This document shows, in pieces, positions 42,503 through 51,380 of a DNA stretch of 60,314 nt (the first letter of the stretch is position 1; the number at the start of each line of letters is the position of its first letter). The translations under genes were made by a program, and so were the position numbers. Location: the NCBI GenBank assembly GCA_028282025.1, contig JANQIT010000017.1:1-60314 (forward strand), read 5' to 3'. The stretch is from Hwanghaeella sp. GTDB lineage: Bacteria; Pseudomonadota; Alphaproteobacteria; UBA8366; Aestuariispiraceae. The notes under the pieces are model-generated. The model was not told the origin of the DNA. It did no database searches and was given only the letters and a program-made list of their open reading frames with translations.

Positions 42503-43771
42503 TCACAGCACCCCAAAAGCTTTTTCGAAAAAGTCGGCCGTGCCGAAGTTGCCGGACTTCATGGCGAGCGCGATCGGGTCCCGTTCGACGCTGGCCGTCC
42601 AGGGAACGCCCGGATCGATCTGCGGTCCGATACGCAGCGCCCGGACGTCGAGCGCCTTGACGACCGCGCCGGACGTCTCGCCACCCGCCGAAACGATACG
42701 CCGCGCGCCCCGTGCATACAGGCCGGACGCCGTGGCGGCCAGAATGCCTTCCATCAGGCTGCCCGCCTCGTCGCGCCCGATACGGTCCTGCAGGGCGCGG
42801 ACCTGTTCCGGCGCGGCGGTCGCGGAGACAAGCACCGGCGTCTCCCCGAGTTTGTCCCGCGCCCAATCCAGAATATCGTCGGCCAGGCCCACGCCCTTCT
42901 CCACGGCGTCGTCCGGCACAATCTGCCAGACCGGAACGCGGCCCTGCATATGGGTGACCTGTCCCCGGGTCGCTTCGGAACATGACCCGGACAGGATCGC
43001 GGCATGTCCGGCGACGGGCGGCAGGGCGTCGGCTTGAATGCCGTTCGGCAGCAGGCCGGCGGCGCGGAAATTGTCGGGCAGCCCCATGGCGATGCCGCTG
43101 CCGCCGGTCACCAGTTTCAGATCCCTGCAGGCATGGCCGATTTCGATCAGGTCCCGGTCCGTTGCGGCGTCGACAATGGCGTGACGGACGCCGCCCGCCG
43201 TCAGGGCGTTCAGGCTCTCCCGGATCTTCGCGGCCCCCTGCGAGACGGCGGTTTCGGCAATCAGGCCTACTTTATGCGGCGTCTGGCGGCTCAACACCCG
43301 GACCAGATTGGGATCCGTCATCGGCGTAAGCGGATGGTTCCGCATGCTGGATTCCGACAGCAGCACGTCCCCGACAAATAGATAGCCATTGAAGATCTGA
43401 CGCCCGTTTTCAGGAAAGGCGGGACAGAAGATCGTCGTGTCGCCGCCGGCCGCCTCCAGCAGCGCGTCCGCGACCGGGCCGATATTGCCGTCGTCGGTGG
43501 AATCGAAGGTCGAGCAGTATTTGAAGAAGGTTTGTCTGACGGAACGGCCCTCCAGCCAGCGATAGGCTTCCAGCGACTGCGCGATGGCGTCCGACGCCGG
43601 GATGCTGCGGCTTTTCAGGGCGACGACGACAGCGTCGATATCGTCCAGTTCCAGGTCGTCCGGCGGAATGCCGATGGTCTGCACGGTGCGCATGCCGGAT
43701 TTGACCAACGTGTTGGCCAAATCGCTCGCGCCTGTGAAATCGTCTGCAATCGCGCCCAGCAACAACGGCAT
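42503..43771 (-). CDS. otnK: 3-oxo-tetronate kinase
   Basis: Phosphorylates 3-oxo-tetronate at C4. The 422-residue protein of the DUF1537 kinase family has LLGAIADDFTGASDLANTLV at the N-terminus (substrate site), KYCSTFDSTDDGNIGPVADAL and GETSGAVVKALDVRALRIGPQ near the C-terminal ATP site. Start ATG 43771 has GGGGT ahead. The dehydrogenase that would feed the pathway (LtnD/OtnD type) and its regulator are not seen in the window. The DNA ligase gene ends 66 bases upstream on the same strand. Confidence 0.93.
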   Translation of the reverse strand: MPLLLGAIADDFTGASDLANTLVKSGMRTVQTIGIPPDDLELDDIDAVVVALKSRSIPASDAIAQSLEAYRWLEGRSVRQTFFKYCSTFDSTDDGNIGPVADALLEAAGGDTTIFCPAFPENGRQIFNGYLFVGDVLLSESSMRNHPLTPMTDPNLVRVLSRQTPHKVGLIAETAVSQGAAKIRESLNALTAGGVRHAIVDAATDRDLIEIGHACRDLKLVTGGSGIAMGLPDNFRAAGLLPNGIQADALPPVAGHAAILSGSCSEATRGQVTHMQGRVPVWQIVPDDAVEKGVGLADDILDWARDKLGETPVLVSATAAPEQVRALQDRIGRDEAGSLMEGILAATASGLYARGARRIVSAGGETSGAVVKALDVRALRIGPQIDPGVPWTASVERDPIALAMKSGNFGTADFFEKAFGVL

Positions 43772-43837
43772 CTGTACCCCTCTCCCGTCAATTCGGCGCG
43801 AAGCATACACACTGAGCCGGTTTGCAAAAGGGGGGAG

Positions 43838-45424
43838 TCAGCCCTCTATCATCGCGGCCAGGGTATCGACCCTGTCGGCTTCCCCATGGGGCTTGTCCCA
43901 GCGAATCCGGTGAATGCGGGGAAAGCGCATCGCCACGCCGGATTTGTGACGCTTTGAGCGGTGGATGGCGTCGAAGGCGACTTCGAACACCAAACCGTAT
44001 TCGACCGCGCGGACCGGACCGTAGCGTTCGGTACTGTGATCGCGGACCCATTTGTCGAGACGGCGCAACTCTTCGTCCGTAAAGCCGGAATAGGCCTTGC
44101 CGACCGGAACCAGTTCCTCTTCGCCCTCCGCGCCGATGCGCCAGCAGCCGAAAGTGAAGTCCGAGTACAGCGACGAGCGGCGGCCATGACCGCGCTGCGC
44201 GTACATTAAGACGCAATCGGCCAGAAAAGGATCGCGCTTCCACTTGAACCACGGCCCTTTCGGCCGGCCGGCGACATAGGGGCTGTCCAACCGCTTCAGC
44301 ATCAACCCCTCGATCCCGGCGTCGCGTAGCCCGTCCCTGATTTCCGCAAGCGCATTCCAATCCGTGAAGGGCAGAGTGGGGGAAAGGTCGAGGCGGTCCG
44401 GCGCAGCTTGCGCATACCAATCTTCCAGCCGTTCGCGGCGCTGGGAGAGGGGAAGGGCGCGCAGATCCTCCCCGTTGAGGAAGAGAATGTCATAGGCCCT
44501 GATATGGGCCGGATGCTCGGCCAGCATCTTCCGCGAGACGGTCTTGCGGCCAAGCCGCTGCTGCAGGTCGTTGAACCCGGCGGTGATCCCGTCGCGCACC
44601 ACCAGCAGTTCGCCGTCCAGCACCGCATCGAAGCGCGCCGCCTCGACAATATCGGGAAAGCTGTTACCGATATCCTCCCCGGTCCGGGAATACAGGCTGG
44701 CCGACGCGCCGTGGGCGTTCAACTGAACGCGGATGCCGTCCCATTTCCATTCCGCTGTGAATTCCGTCGGATCGAGCGTTGGAAGCGCCGCCTCCTCCAG
44801 CGGGTTGGCCAGCATCATCGGATGAAAGACCAGCCTGTCGTCGATGACCGGCTTTTCAGCCGAGCCGTCCAGCCAGGCGAAGAGTTCCCCGTAGGGCGGC
44901 GTCAGGCCGAACCAGATTTCCTCCACCTCTTCGACCACGACCGGGCCGAGGCGCGCCAGAGCGGTCCGCGCCAACCGCGCGGAGACACCGACGCGCATGC
45001 CGCCCATCGCGAGCTTCAAGAGTGCGAAACGCTCGCCGGGGGGAAGCCTGTCCATCCAACCCGCGATCAGTTCCGCGGCCTTGGGCCGGGTGGCGCTGCG
45101 CAGCGCGTTGACCACGTCGCCGAGGGGCGGACTGTCTTCCCCCGCCGCGCCGCTGTCGGGCCAGATCAGCGACGCGGTTTCCGCCAGATCGCCGACGAAG
45201 TCGTAGGAAAGCCGAAACAGAACCGGATCGACCCGGTCTTCCAGCAGTCCGCGGATCAGGGACGGCGTGGCCTGCCGCAGGGACAGGCCGCCGGTCAGAG
45301 AGGCCAGCGCCCAGCCGCGGTCCGGGTCCGGCGTTTCCCGGAAATAGCGTTCCAGCAGGGCCAGCTTGGCGTTCCGGGACGGGGTGAAGACAAGCCCTTC
45401 GAGCAGGGCGGCATAGGCTTTCAC
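43838..45424 (-). CDS. Cisplatin-type ATP-dependent DNA ligase
   Basis: A 528-residue ATP-dependent DNA ligase of the kind that travels with a metallo-beta-lactamase exonuclease. A helical N-terminal domain (residues 1-200) is followed by the nucleotidyltransferase core: active-site Lys in EWKWDGIRVQ (Lys227), the GELLVVRDG motif, and GIEGLMLKRLDSPY; an OB domain ends the protein. The GTG start at 45424 overlaps the exonuclease stop (GTGA). The ligase-associated helicase and PdeM usually found with this pair are absent here. Confidence 0.93.
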   Translation of the reverse strand: MKAYAALLEGLVFTPSRNAKLALLERYFRETPDPDRGWALASLTGGLSLRQATPSLIRGLLEDRVDPVLFRLSYDFVGDLAETASLIWPDSGAAGEDSPPLGDVVNALRSATRPKAAELIAGWMDRLPPGERFALLKLAMGGMRVGVSARLARTALARLGPVVVEEVEEIWFGLTPPYGELFAWLDGSAEKPVIDDRLVFHPMMLANPLEEAALPTLDPTEFTAEWKWDGIRVQLNAHGASASLYSRTGEDIGNSFPDIVEAARFDAVLDGELLVVRDGITAGFNDLQQRLGRKTVSRKMLAEHPAHIRAYDILFLNGEDLRALPLSQRRERLEDWYAQAAPDRLDLSPTLPFTDWNALAEIRDGLRDAGIEGLMLKRLDSPYVAGRPKGPWFKWKRDPFLADCVLMYAQRGHGRRSSLYSDFTFGCWRIGAEGEEELVPVGKAYSGFTDEELRRLDKWVRDHSTERYGPVRAVEYGLVFEVAFDAIHRSKRHKSGVAMRFPRIHRIRWDKPHGEADRVDTLAAMIEG

Positions 45425-46428
45425 GACCCTTCTTCCTCCCGCCCGGCGACGGAAAGCGCTTCGGCTTCGATTCCTTCGGTCCGGATATGGTGGACCAGCG
45501 CTTCCTCGCGCCCGTGGGTCACCCAGATGGTTTCCGCCCCGACATCCTTTACGGTGGCGGTCAACTCGTCCCAGTCGGCGTGATCGGACAGAACCAGGGG
45601 CAGTTCCACACCGCGCTGTTTGGCGCGCTGGCGGACCATCATCCAGCCGGATGCGAAGACGCGGACCGCGTTTCCGAAGCCGCGCGACCAGCGGTCGTTC
45701 AAGGCGGATGGCGGGCACAGGACGATGCCGCCCTTCAGATCCTGTTTCTTCACTCCCTCCAGGGTGCGCAGTTCTCCCAAATCCAGCCCGTGGGCGCGGT
45801 ACAGGTCGCAGAGCGCCGCCATCGCCCCATGCAGATAGATCGGCAGGTCATAACCGGCCTCGCGCAACAGCATCAGCAACCTTTGCGCCTTGCCCAGCGC
45901 ATAGGCGCCGAGCAGGTGTGTGCGGTCCGGGAACAGATCCAGCGATTTGATCAGCTTCGCGACCTCTACCCTGTCCGGCGGATGGCGGAAGACCGGCAGG
46001 CCGAAGGTCGCTTCGGTGATGTACAGGTCGCAGGACGCGACCTCGAACCCGGCGCAGGTCGGGTCGCGGCGGCGCTTGTAATCGCCCGAGACGACCACCC
46101 GCGCGCCCTGCTGTTCGATCAGGACCTGGGCGCTGCCCAGGACATGGCCGGCCGGCAGCAAGGTCACGGATACGCCGGACAGAGACACCTTATCCCCATA
46201 ATCCGCCGTCTGAAGGACGCCGATCCGGTCCGCGCCGAACCGGCTTTCCATGATCCGCGCCGTCGGTGCGGTGGTCATGACCCTGGCGTTGCCCGGGCGG
46301 GCGTGATCCGCATGGCCGTGGGTCACCACGGCGCGGTCGACGGGCCGGTGCGGGTCTATGAAGAAATCTCCAGCCGGACAATACAGGCCCTCCGGGCGGA
46401 GCTGGAGGACCTTTCGGGCATCCATCAT
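45421..46428 (-). CDS. Ligase-associated MBL-fold DNA exonuclease
   Basis: A 335-residue metallo-beta-lactamase/beta-CASP nuclease, the ligase-associated damage-response exonuclease. The metal motif VVTHGHADHARPG (His37, His39, Asp41, His42), then LLPAGHVLGSAQVL, VVVSGDYKRRRDPTC, ITEATFGLPVF and LSDHADWDEL are the family signature. It is translationally coupled to the ligase, so the two probably act on the same DNA ends. Start ATG 46428; ATG 46425 is equally possible. Confidence 0.93.
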   Translation of the reverse strand: MMDARKVLQLRPEGLYCPAGDFFIDPHRPVDRAVVTHGHADHARPGNARVMTTAPTARIMESRFGADRIGVLQTADYGDKVSLSGVSVTLLPAGHVLGSAQVLIEQQGARVVVSGDYKRRRDPTCAGFEVASCDLYITEATFGLPVFRHPPDRVEVAKLIKSLDLFPDRTHLLGAYALGKAQRLLMLLREAGYDLPIYLHGAMAALCDLYRAHGLDLGELRTLEGVKKQDLKGGIVLCPPSALNDRWSRGFGNAVRVFASGWMMVRQRAKQRGVELPLVLSDHADWDELTATVKDVGAETIWVTHGREEALVHHIRTEGIEAEALSVAGREEEGS

Positions 46429-46532
46429 CGGTCGCGGTCCCCTGTCCGGTTGGCGGGTTGGCCGGGAATCTGCATAGGCTGACGCCGGAACAGCGGAGCG
46501 GCTGAGGAGGCAATCATGCAGGGAGAAGCGCG

Positions 46533-47507
46533 GTGACGGCGCATCCGAAATTGTCGCCCACGGCGCGGCGCGTTGTGGTGACCGGCGGGTCGGGTTTTCT
46601 GGGCTCTCACCTCTGCGCGAAACTGCTGGCGCGCGGCGATGAAGTGCTTTGTGTCGACAACTACTATACAGGCCGCCGGGCCCTGATTGCCGACCTGCTG
46701 GACGATCCGCGGTTCGAAGTGCTGCGCCATGACGTTACGTTTCCGCTCTATGTCGAATGCGACGAGATCTACAATCTGGCCTGTCCCGCATCCCCGATCC
46801 ACTACCAGCGCGACCCGGTGCAAACCACCAAGACCAGCGTGATCGGCGCGATCAATATGCTGGGCCTGTCAAAACGGTGCCGCGCCCGGTTCTTTCAGGC
46901 CTCCACCAGCGAGGTCTATGGCGATCCGGACATCCACCCGCAGCCGGAGGGCTATACCGGCAACGTCACCTCCATCGGGCCGCGGGCCTGTTACGATGAA
47001 GGCAAGCGATGCGCCGAAACGCTCTGTTTCGACTACCGCCGGCAGAACCGTATCGACGCGCGGGTGGCGCGCATCTTCAACACATACGGTCCGAACATGC
47101 ATCCGGACGACGGGCGCGTGGTATCGAATTTTATCCTGCAGGCCCTGCGGGGCGATCCGATCACGATTTTCGGCGACGGCGGCCAGACCCGCTCCTTCTG
47201 TTATGCGGACGATCTGATCGAGGGGATCGTCGCCCTGATGGAACTGGATCCGGTCGAGGATTTCGGGCCGGTCAATCTCGGCAATCCGCATGAAATCACC
47301 ATTCGGGAACTGGCGGAAACGGTCGTGGAGATGACCGGATCGCGGTCGAAGATCGATTTTCAGCCCTTGCCGCAGGACGATCCGCTGCAACGCTGCCCCG
47401 ACATTTCGCGCGCCCAATCGATCATGGACTGGCGGCCCAAAACGTCCCTGGCGGACGGTCTGGAAAGAACCATCGCCTATTTCGAGGATTATCTGAAGGA
47501 CGCCTAG
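46533..47507 (+). CDS. UDP-glucuronate decarboxylase-like NAD-dependent epimerase (UXS type)
   Basis: SDR-extended sugar-nucleotide enzyme of 324 residues, most similar in pattern to UDP-xylose synthase. The cofactor motif is [53 protein letters not shown] (YxxxK) and [17 protein letters not shown] are the UXS hallmarks. It would supply UDP-xylose or a related sugar for envelope glycans. The GTG at 46533 has GGGAGAA upstream. It is divergent from the exonuclease gene and convergent with the glycosyltransferase-like gene (12-base gap). Confidence 0.92.
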   Translation: MTAHPKLSPTARRVVVTGGSGFLGSHLCAKLLARGDEVLCVDNYYTGRRALIADLLDDPRFEVLRHDVTFPLYVECDEIYNLACPASPIHYQRDPVQTTKTSVIGAINMLGLSKRCRARFFQASTSEVYGDPDIHPQPEGYTGNVTSIGPRACYDEGKRCAETLCFDYRRQNRIDARVARIFNTYGPNMHPDDGRVVSNFILQALRGDPITIFGDGGQTRSFCYADDLIEGIVALMELDPVEDFGPVNLGNPHEITIRELAETVVEMTGSRSKIDFQPLPQDDPLQRCPDISRAQSIMDWRPKTSLADGLERTIAYFEDYLKDA

Positions 47508-47519
47508 AGTCCACAGGAC

Positions 47520-48428
47520 CTAGCGCAGGACGCCGGTTTCGATCAGCGCGTCTGCGTGCCGGTTCATGAAACGCTCCAGATGGCCGAGCTGTCGGGTGCG
47601 CAGGTCTTCCCGGACGAACAGCTTCAGGTTCATTTTGCGCGACATGCCCTGAACGCCCACTGTCAGTTCGCCATCGACATGGCGGTCGCCGGCGGAAGTG
47701 GCGTGAACGAAACGCGCGGCCCCGCCGCCTGATGCATCGACATCGTCGAGCAGCGAGCCGTGGGCGTTCCATTCGGCGGTGTCCAGCACCGCGACGCGGC
47801 CGGGGGCTTCGTAGGCCAGGCTGTTGAAGCTATTCTGCTCGAATAGCAGCCAGACATGCTGTTTCAGCACCAGGTCGCGCCATGCCTGCGCGAACGCCGG
47901 ATCGACGCAGATGATGAAGCCGGTGTTGAGATACGCCTGATCCCCCGCGATCCCGCGCGCCGCAAGCTGTTCCGCGAAAGGGGCCACGTCCCGGTCGCGG
48001 CCGCGCCATGCCTCTATGAAGGCCGACAGGCTGTAGCCGCAATCGTCGGGGCAAAGGGCGGCGCTTCGCCCGGTTTGTCTGAGGTCGGCTGCGGTCCGGG
48101 CCACGCCGTCGTTGAAGGGGGCGAGCGGGATGATGTCCGCGTCGATCCAGACGAAACCGCGTTCCGCGACCGTGTCGCCGGGCAGGTAATCCGCCATCGC
48201 CGCCTTGGCATACCAGGGGTGATCCTTTCCGGCGAGGAAGGCCGGTTTCGGCAACAGCCAACCCATTCGCCCGAAAAAGCGGGCGACGGGCGGGCTGAAG
48301 CCGAAATCGCAGATTTTCAGATCGATTGCCGGTTCGTGTTCCGCCACCGCGTCGAGCAGCATGAACAGATTGGCGAGGAGGTGGTCGTCGGCGCCGGTGA
48401 TATAGCAGGGCGGGGTGGAGGCGCTCAT
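47520..48428 (-). CDS. Glycosyltransferase-like protein, unknown substrate
   Basis: A 302-residue cytoplasmic protein with a GT-A look: the segment FVWIDADIIPLAPF contains a DxD motif (Asp96-Asp98), preceded by DHPWYAKAAMADYLPGD and followed by AYLNTGFIICVDPAFAQAW, reminiscent of GT8 or capsular-polysaccharide transferases. There is no membrane helix. With a UXS-type gene beside it, a role in adding pentose or similar sugars is possible but not shown. Beginning near gcrA in the same direction. Confidence 0.7.
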   Translation of the reverse strand: MSASTPPCYITGADDHLLANLFMLLDAVAEHEPAIDLKICDFGFSPPVARFFGRMGWLLPKPAFLAGKDHPWYAKAAMADYLPGDTVAERGFVWIDADIIPLAPFNDGVARTAADLRQTGRSAALCPDDCGYSLSAFIEAWRGRDRDVAPFAEQLAARGIAGDQAYLNTGFIICVDPAFAQAWRDLVLKQHVWLLFEQNSFNSLAYEAPGRVAVLDTAEWNAHGSLLDDVDASGGGAARFVHATSAGDRHVDGELTVGVQGMSRKMNLKLFVREDLRTRQLGHLERFMNRHADALIETGVLR

Positions 48429-48495
48429 CGTACCGGCCGGACGGGGAGGGGACGGTCCGGGCCGTCCCCTTCAAGGATTGCGCTGCTCGTCTCGT

Positions 48496-48843
48496 CTACG
48501 CGACGTTCTTGCTGGAGTCTTCGCTGGACCCACGCCGATAGGCGATGGCGCAATGGCTCTCGCAATAGGGTTTGCCGGGCGTCGCCGGCTTGCCGCAGAA
48601 ACGGAAATCGTCCTGGCCCGGATGGCCGATGGGCCACTGGCAGGTACGCGCCATTTTGCTGAGGTCGATGGGCGCTTCTTCGCGCTTGATCGGCTGCGGG
48701 CGGGAAGACAGACCCAACCGGTGCGCCTTGCCGATGACGGCGTTGCGGGTTACGCCGCCCAGACGCTCTGCGATCTGGCGCGCGGTGTAGCCGTTTTTCC
48801 AAAGCCCTTTAAGGGTCTCGACCCGTTCTTCAGTCCATTCCAT
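48496..48843 (-). CDS. gcrA: GcrA cell-cycle regulator
   Basis: Alphaproteobacterial cell-cycle regulator that binds RNA polymerase sigma-70 and prefers methylated GANTC promoters. The helix-turn-helix is WTEERVETLKGLWKNGYTA and RQIAERLGGVTRNAVIGKAH, and the C-terminal WPIGHPGQDDFRFCGKPATP plus CESHCAIAY is the sigma-binding zinc-like region. Length is 115 residues, shorter than the Caulobacter protein because the linker is short. Start ATG 48843 is single. GANTC sites lie 21 and 42 bases before the start. Confidence 0.95.
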   Translation of the reverse strand: MEWTEERVETLKGLWKNGYTARQIAERLGGVTRNAVIGKAHRLGLSSRPQPIKREEAPIDLSKMARTCQWPIGHPGQDDFRFCGKPATPGKPYCESHCAIAYRRGSSEDSSKNVA

Positions 48844-48863
48844 ATCGCCTACCCCCTTCCAGT

Positions 48864-49073
48864 GATTCGCTACGGAAACGGTCGGATTCTACGACAGCCA
48901 CAATATATCACGGATGGGTATATATGTGGTGTTTTCCGGCTCTGGGCGCACAATATACAGCGGATTTCTGCGCGACAACATCATTATCTAGCGTATGGGC
49001 ATCCGATCCACCCCACATCTGGGGACAAGTCTGTGGACCGATTCGGAGTTTCCGTGAGATTCCAATATGATTC
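48864..49073. promoter_or_regulatory. Cluster of five GANTC sites upstream of gcrA
   Basis: GATTC occurs at 48864, 48885, 49040, 49058 and 49069, five times in 210 bases. GANTC is the CcrM methylation target, and gcrA itself controls GANTC promoters. Two lie within 45 bases of the gcrA start. The same 320-base gap also holds an imperfect inverted repeat around 48898-48929 and the terminator of the zinc-ribbon gene; no gene is seen. Confidence 0.5.
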
Positions 49074-49092
49074 CCCGGATGCATGCGGCGGC

Positions 49093-49121
49093 AAAAAAAA
49101 ATCCCGCAATCCAGTGCGGGA
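49093..49121 (-). terminator. Intrinsic terminator of the zinc-ribbon gene
   Basis: On the minus strand TCCCGCA (arm 49115-49121 read in reverse) pairs with TGCGGGA (49102-49108) around a six-base loop and is followed by nine T residues (49093-49101). It is about 45 bases past the stop of the gene at 49165-49443. Confidence 0.85.
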
Positions 49122-49164
49122 GGGGCCGCCGCCGGACCCACCGGCAGGAACACACCCCGGCCGG

Positions 49165-49443
49165 TCAATCGTGACGCGTAACCTGGCCCAGCGACTTCCA
49201 ATCGGGCCGCGTTGCGACGTCCTTCGATCCGCAGCCGCTGCACCGCAAGCGCGCGCCGATTTCAGGCACCGGAAAGGCGGGACCCAGTTCCACCGTCAGC
49301 CGCGCACTGTCCAGAGACGCATTATGACCGCACCGGTTACACCAGCAGAAAATCCCGACATCTCGGTCGAGCAGGTCGCCCAACCGGGTGGCTGTTCTCT
49401 CGCTGTCGCGCGCGCGCAGGGCGGTGTGTTTCAAGCGGCCCAT
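49165..49443 (-). CDS. Zinc-ribbon protein of unknown function, possible SOS gene
   Basis: A 92-residue cytoplasmic protein. Two Cys pairs, CWCNRCGHN (Cys35, Cys38, with Cys33 next to them) and RCSGCGSKD (Cys68, Cys71), form a likely zinc ribbon. The N-terminal 25 residues are basic and helical and could be a DNA- or protein-binding arm. I do not recognise the family. A LexA-like box stands 41 bases before the start at 49443, and a strong terminator follows, so it seems an independent unit that may respond to DNA damage. Confidence 0.65.
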   Translation of the reverse strand: MGRLKHTALRARDSERTATRLGDLLDRDVGIFCWCNRCGHNASLDSARLTVELGPAFPVPEIGARLRCSGCGSKDVATRPDWKSLGQVTRHD

Positions 49444-49459
49444 CGTTCCGTCCAGGTAT

Positions 49460-49498
49460 GAACATTCAATATTCCTACATAATGTTCTTATTTTGTTC
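49460..49498. promoter_or_regulatory. LexA box (GTTC-N7-GTTC) and inverted repeat
   Basis: GTTCTTATTTTGTTC (49484-49498) fits the alphaproteobacterial SOS box, a direct repeat GTTC-N7-GTTC. GAACATT (49460-49466) and AATGTTC (49481-49487) form a 7-bp inverted repeat overlapping its left half. The site lies 41 bases ahead of the zinc-ribbon gene start and also ahead of the divergent space to 49578. Confidence 0.7.
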
Positions 49499-49578
49499 TG
49501 TAAATGTTTTTGTTCGAACGGATGCGCGCGCCCATGTCGGAGGGCGCGAGAAAAGCTGAAAAACTGCAGTAGTCAGGA

Positions 49579-49923
49579 TCAGGCGTGCTGAGGGACGAGA
49601 TGCAGCGGCTTGTCGAAAATCTTCAGCGCTTCGGCAAGGTTCCGGGACTTCGCCAGGATCCGCCTGCCGCTCATCACCAGATATTCGACGCCCTTGCCGG
49701 TTCCCCGCTTGGCGACGGAGAAGACCGGAGTCTCGTAACTGTGCCGGAAGATCGAGAACACGGCGACGGGGCCCTGCTGATCGATGGCGTAGTCTTTCCA
49801 TTCGCCGCGGGCGACGCGAAGGGAATACACGTTGAGGAGGGTGCGCAGTTCCGTGCGGTCGAAACGTATGCGATGGTTCTTATGGCGGCGGCGGTATTCC
49901 CGCAAATCGATCAGATTGGTCAT
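49579..49923 (-). CDS. DUF2794 family protein
   Basis: A 114-residue cytoplasmic protein of the DUF2794 family common in Alphaproteobacteria: FDRTELRTLLNVYSLRVARG, WKDYAIDQQGPVAVFSIFRH and YETPVFSVAKRGTGKGVEYL. The function is unknown. Start ATG 49923. It is followed by the 135-base gap that holds the LexA box, in the same direction as the zinc-ribbon gene. Confidence 0.85.
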   Translation of the reverse strand: MTNLIDLREYRRRHKNHRIRFDRTELRTLLNVYSLRVARGEWKDYAIDQQGPVAVFSIFRHSYETPVFSVAKRGTGKGVEYLVMSGRRILAKSRNLAEALKIFDKPLHLVPQHA

Positions 49924-49988
49924 CGGGCAACGGCTCCGTCACCGCTGCCGGCCTGTCGACTTTCTTCGTTCTGCGCCAAACCGCACCT

Positions 49989-50034
49989 CCCACCGTTTGA
50001 GGTTCACCAGTATATCGGCCTGATTGACGGTGGG
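49989..50034. repeat. Inverted repeat upstream of the DUF2794 gene
   Basis: CCCACCGT (49989-49996) recurs inverted as ACGGTGGG (50027-50034), a perfect 8-bp pair 30 bases apart. It is about 65 bases before the DUF2794 start and could be an operator or the end structure of the lipoprotein transcript. No poly-T follows. Confidence 0.3.
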
Positions 50035-50089
50035 AAGCCCAATTGTGACGGTTTGCTTACTTAGAGTAGGGGATCCTGCCGTGCCGGCC

Positions 50090-50461
50090 TTAGTTGACCT
50101 GCTGTGCCCCGTCGCCGAACGGATCGGGCCGTTCGTAGCAGTTCATGTCGCCCAGCGTCCGGTAGCAGTAAACCGGCCGTTCGATCACGCGCTGTTCCGG
50201 CGCGCGGCATAACGGGCCCTTGTCCCGCGACTGGCGGATGGAATTGCAGTCGAGCCCCGTCACCGCCTCGGCGATGAAGTCGGTAGGCAATTTATCCGTA
50301 TTGACGATGGTCGATGTCGCGCCGGCAACCGCGAGAAATCCGGGTTCGGCGCCGCAGCCGGTCAGCATCAGCACCGCCGCAGCGGCAAGGAGAACGCGCT
50401 TTTTCACGGGAAAACGGGGCTTTGCGGCGGTTCCAGCTTCTGCGGCGGCGGCAAACGTCAT
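50090..50461 (-). CDS. Small lipoprotein of unknown function
   Basis: A 123-residue protein whose N-terminal segment (KKRVLLAAAAVLMLTGC) is a lipoprotein signal with lipobox LTGC. The mature part has several Cys residues (DCNSIRQ, PLCRAPEQR, VYCYRTLGDMNCYERPD), possibly disulfides. The ATG at 50461 has GGGAG six bases upstream; the signal follows about 30 residues in, so a start closer to the signal might be the real one. It is divergent from the YfgM-like gene over 259 bases. Confidence 0.75.
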   Translation of the reverse strand: MTFAAAAEAGTAAKPRFPVKKRVLLAAAAVLMLTGCGAEPGFLAVAGATSTIVNTDKLPTDFIAEAVTGLDCNSIRQSRDKGPLCRAPEQRVIERPVYCYRTLGDMNCYERPDPFGDGAQQVN

Positions 50462-50720
50462 GATGGACTCCCATACTTGGACTGTGTACACCACGCAAAA
50501 GTTAGCACAAATCGTGCCACCATCGGGGTTCCGGCAGCGCGCGCGAACCCCATATCTGGGTGCGTGGCGGTTGCCCGACCCTGTTTGACCCCTTAAAGAA
50601 GACGCCCAACCGTAAGCACGGAGAATTCTCGACCGGCGCGGTGGGTGAACGGGATACAGGGCGATGCGTCGCCACGGCCGTTCCGGTATTGCATAATTAG
50701 GCTATCGATGGGGTTAAGGC

Positions 50721-51365
50721 GTGTCTGAGATCTTTCGTGAGATTGACGAGGAACTTCGTCAGGACAAGCTGAAGGAACAATGGACCAAGTACGGCAAATA
50801 TGTGATTGCCGGCGCGGTGATCATTGTCGGCGGGGTCGGAGGATTCAAGGGCTGGGAAGCCTATGAGCAGCAGCAGCGCGAAGCAGCCGCGGCGCTTTAT
50901 CTGGAGGCGGCGCAGCTTTCTTCGGAGAACGACCTGACCGGCGCGGCGGCCAAGCTGGGCCAGGTCGCGACGGAAGGGAATCTCGGCTATCGCATCGTCG
51001 GGCTGCTTCAGCAGGCTGCGGTCTTGTCCGAAGTGGATGACAAGGAAGGCGCCGGCGCCATCTATCAGCGGCTTGCCGCGGATCCGGACGTGCCGCAGCG
51101 CTATCAGGAACTCGCCATACTGCTGATGGCCATGCAGCAATCGGATACCGCCGATCCGGCGGATCTGCTGGAGCGCCTTCGGCCGATCTCGCTCGACGGG
51201 AAACCGTGGCGCTATTCAGCGCGCGAGGTCACGGCGGGCTTGCTTCTCCGCATGAACGACCTGGCCGCCGCGCGCGAGGAACTGCTCGGTCTGGCGGATG
51301 ACCTCGACGCCCCCCCAGGGGCGCGGGCGCGGGCCGCGGAACTTCTGCAGACTCTGCCGGAATAA
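50721..51365 (+). CDS. YfgM-like membrane-anchored TPR protein
   Basis: A 214-residue protein with one N-terminal membrane helix (about 27-45, YVIAGAVIIVGGVGGFKGW) and a TPR-like helical periplasmic part (AAAKLGQVATEGNLGYRIVG, GAIYQRLAADPDVPQRYQEL). It resembles YfgM, a periplasmic partner of SecYEG and chaperones. Start GTG 50721. bamB starts 15 bases after its stop and der follows, the same gene order as yfgM-bamB-der in E. coli. Confidence 0.88.
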   Translation: MSEIFREIDEELRQDKLKEQWTKYGKYVIAGAVIIVGGVGGFKGWEAYEQQQREAAAALYLEAAQLSSENDLTGAAAKLGQVATEGNLGYRIVGLLQQAAVLSEVDDKEGAGAIYQRLAADPDVPQRYQELAILLMAMQQSDTADPADLLERLRPISLDGKPWRYSAREVTAGLLLRMNDLAAAREELLGLADDLDAPPGARARAAELLQTLPE

Positions 51366-51380
51366 CCGGAACACACACGG

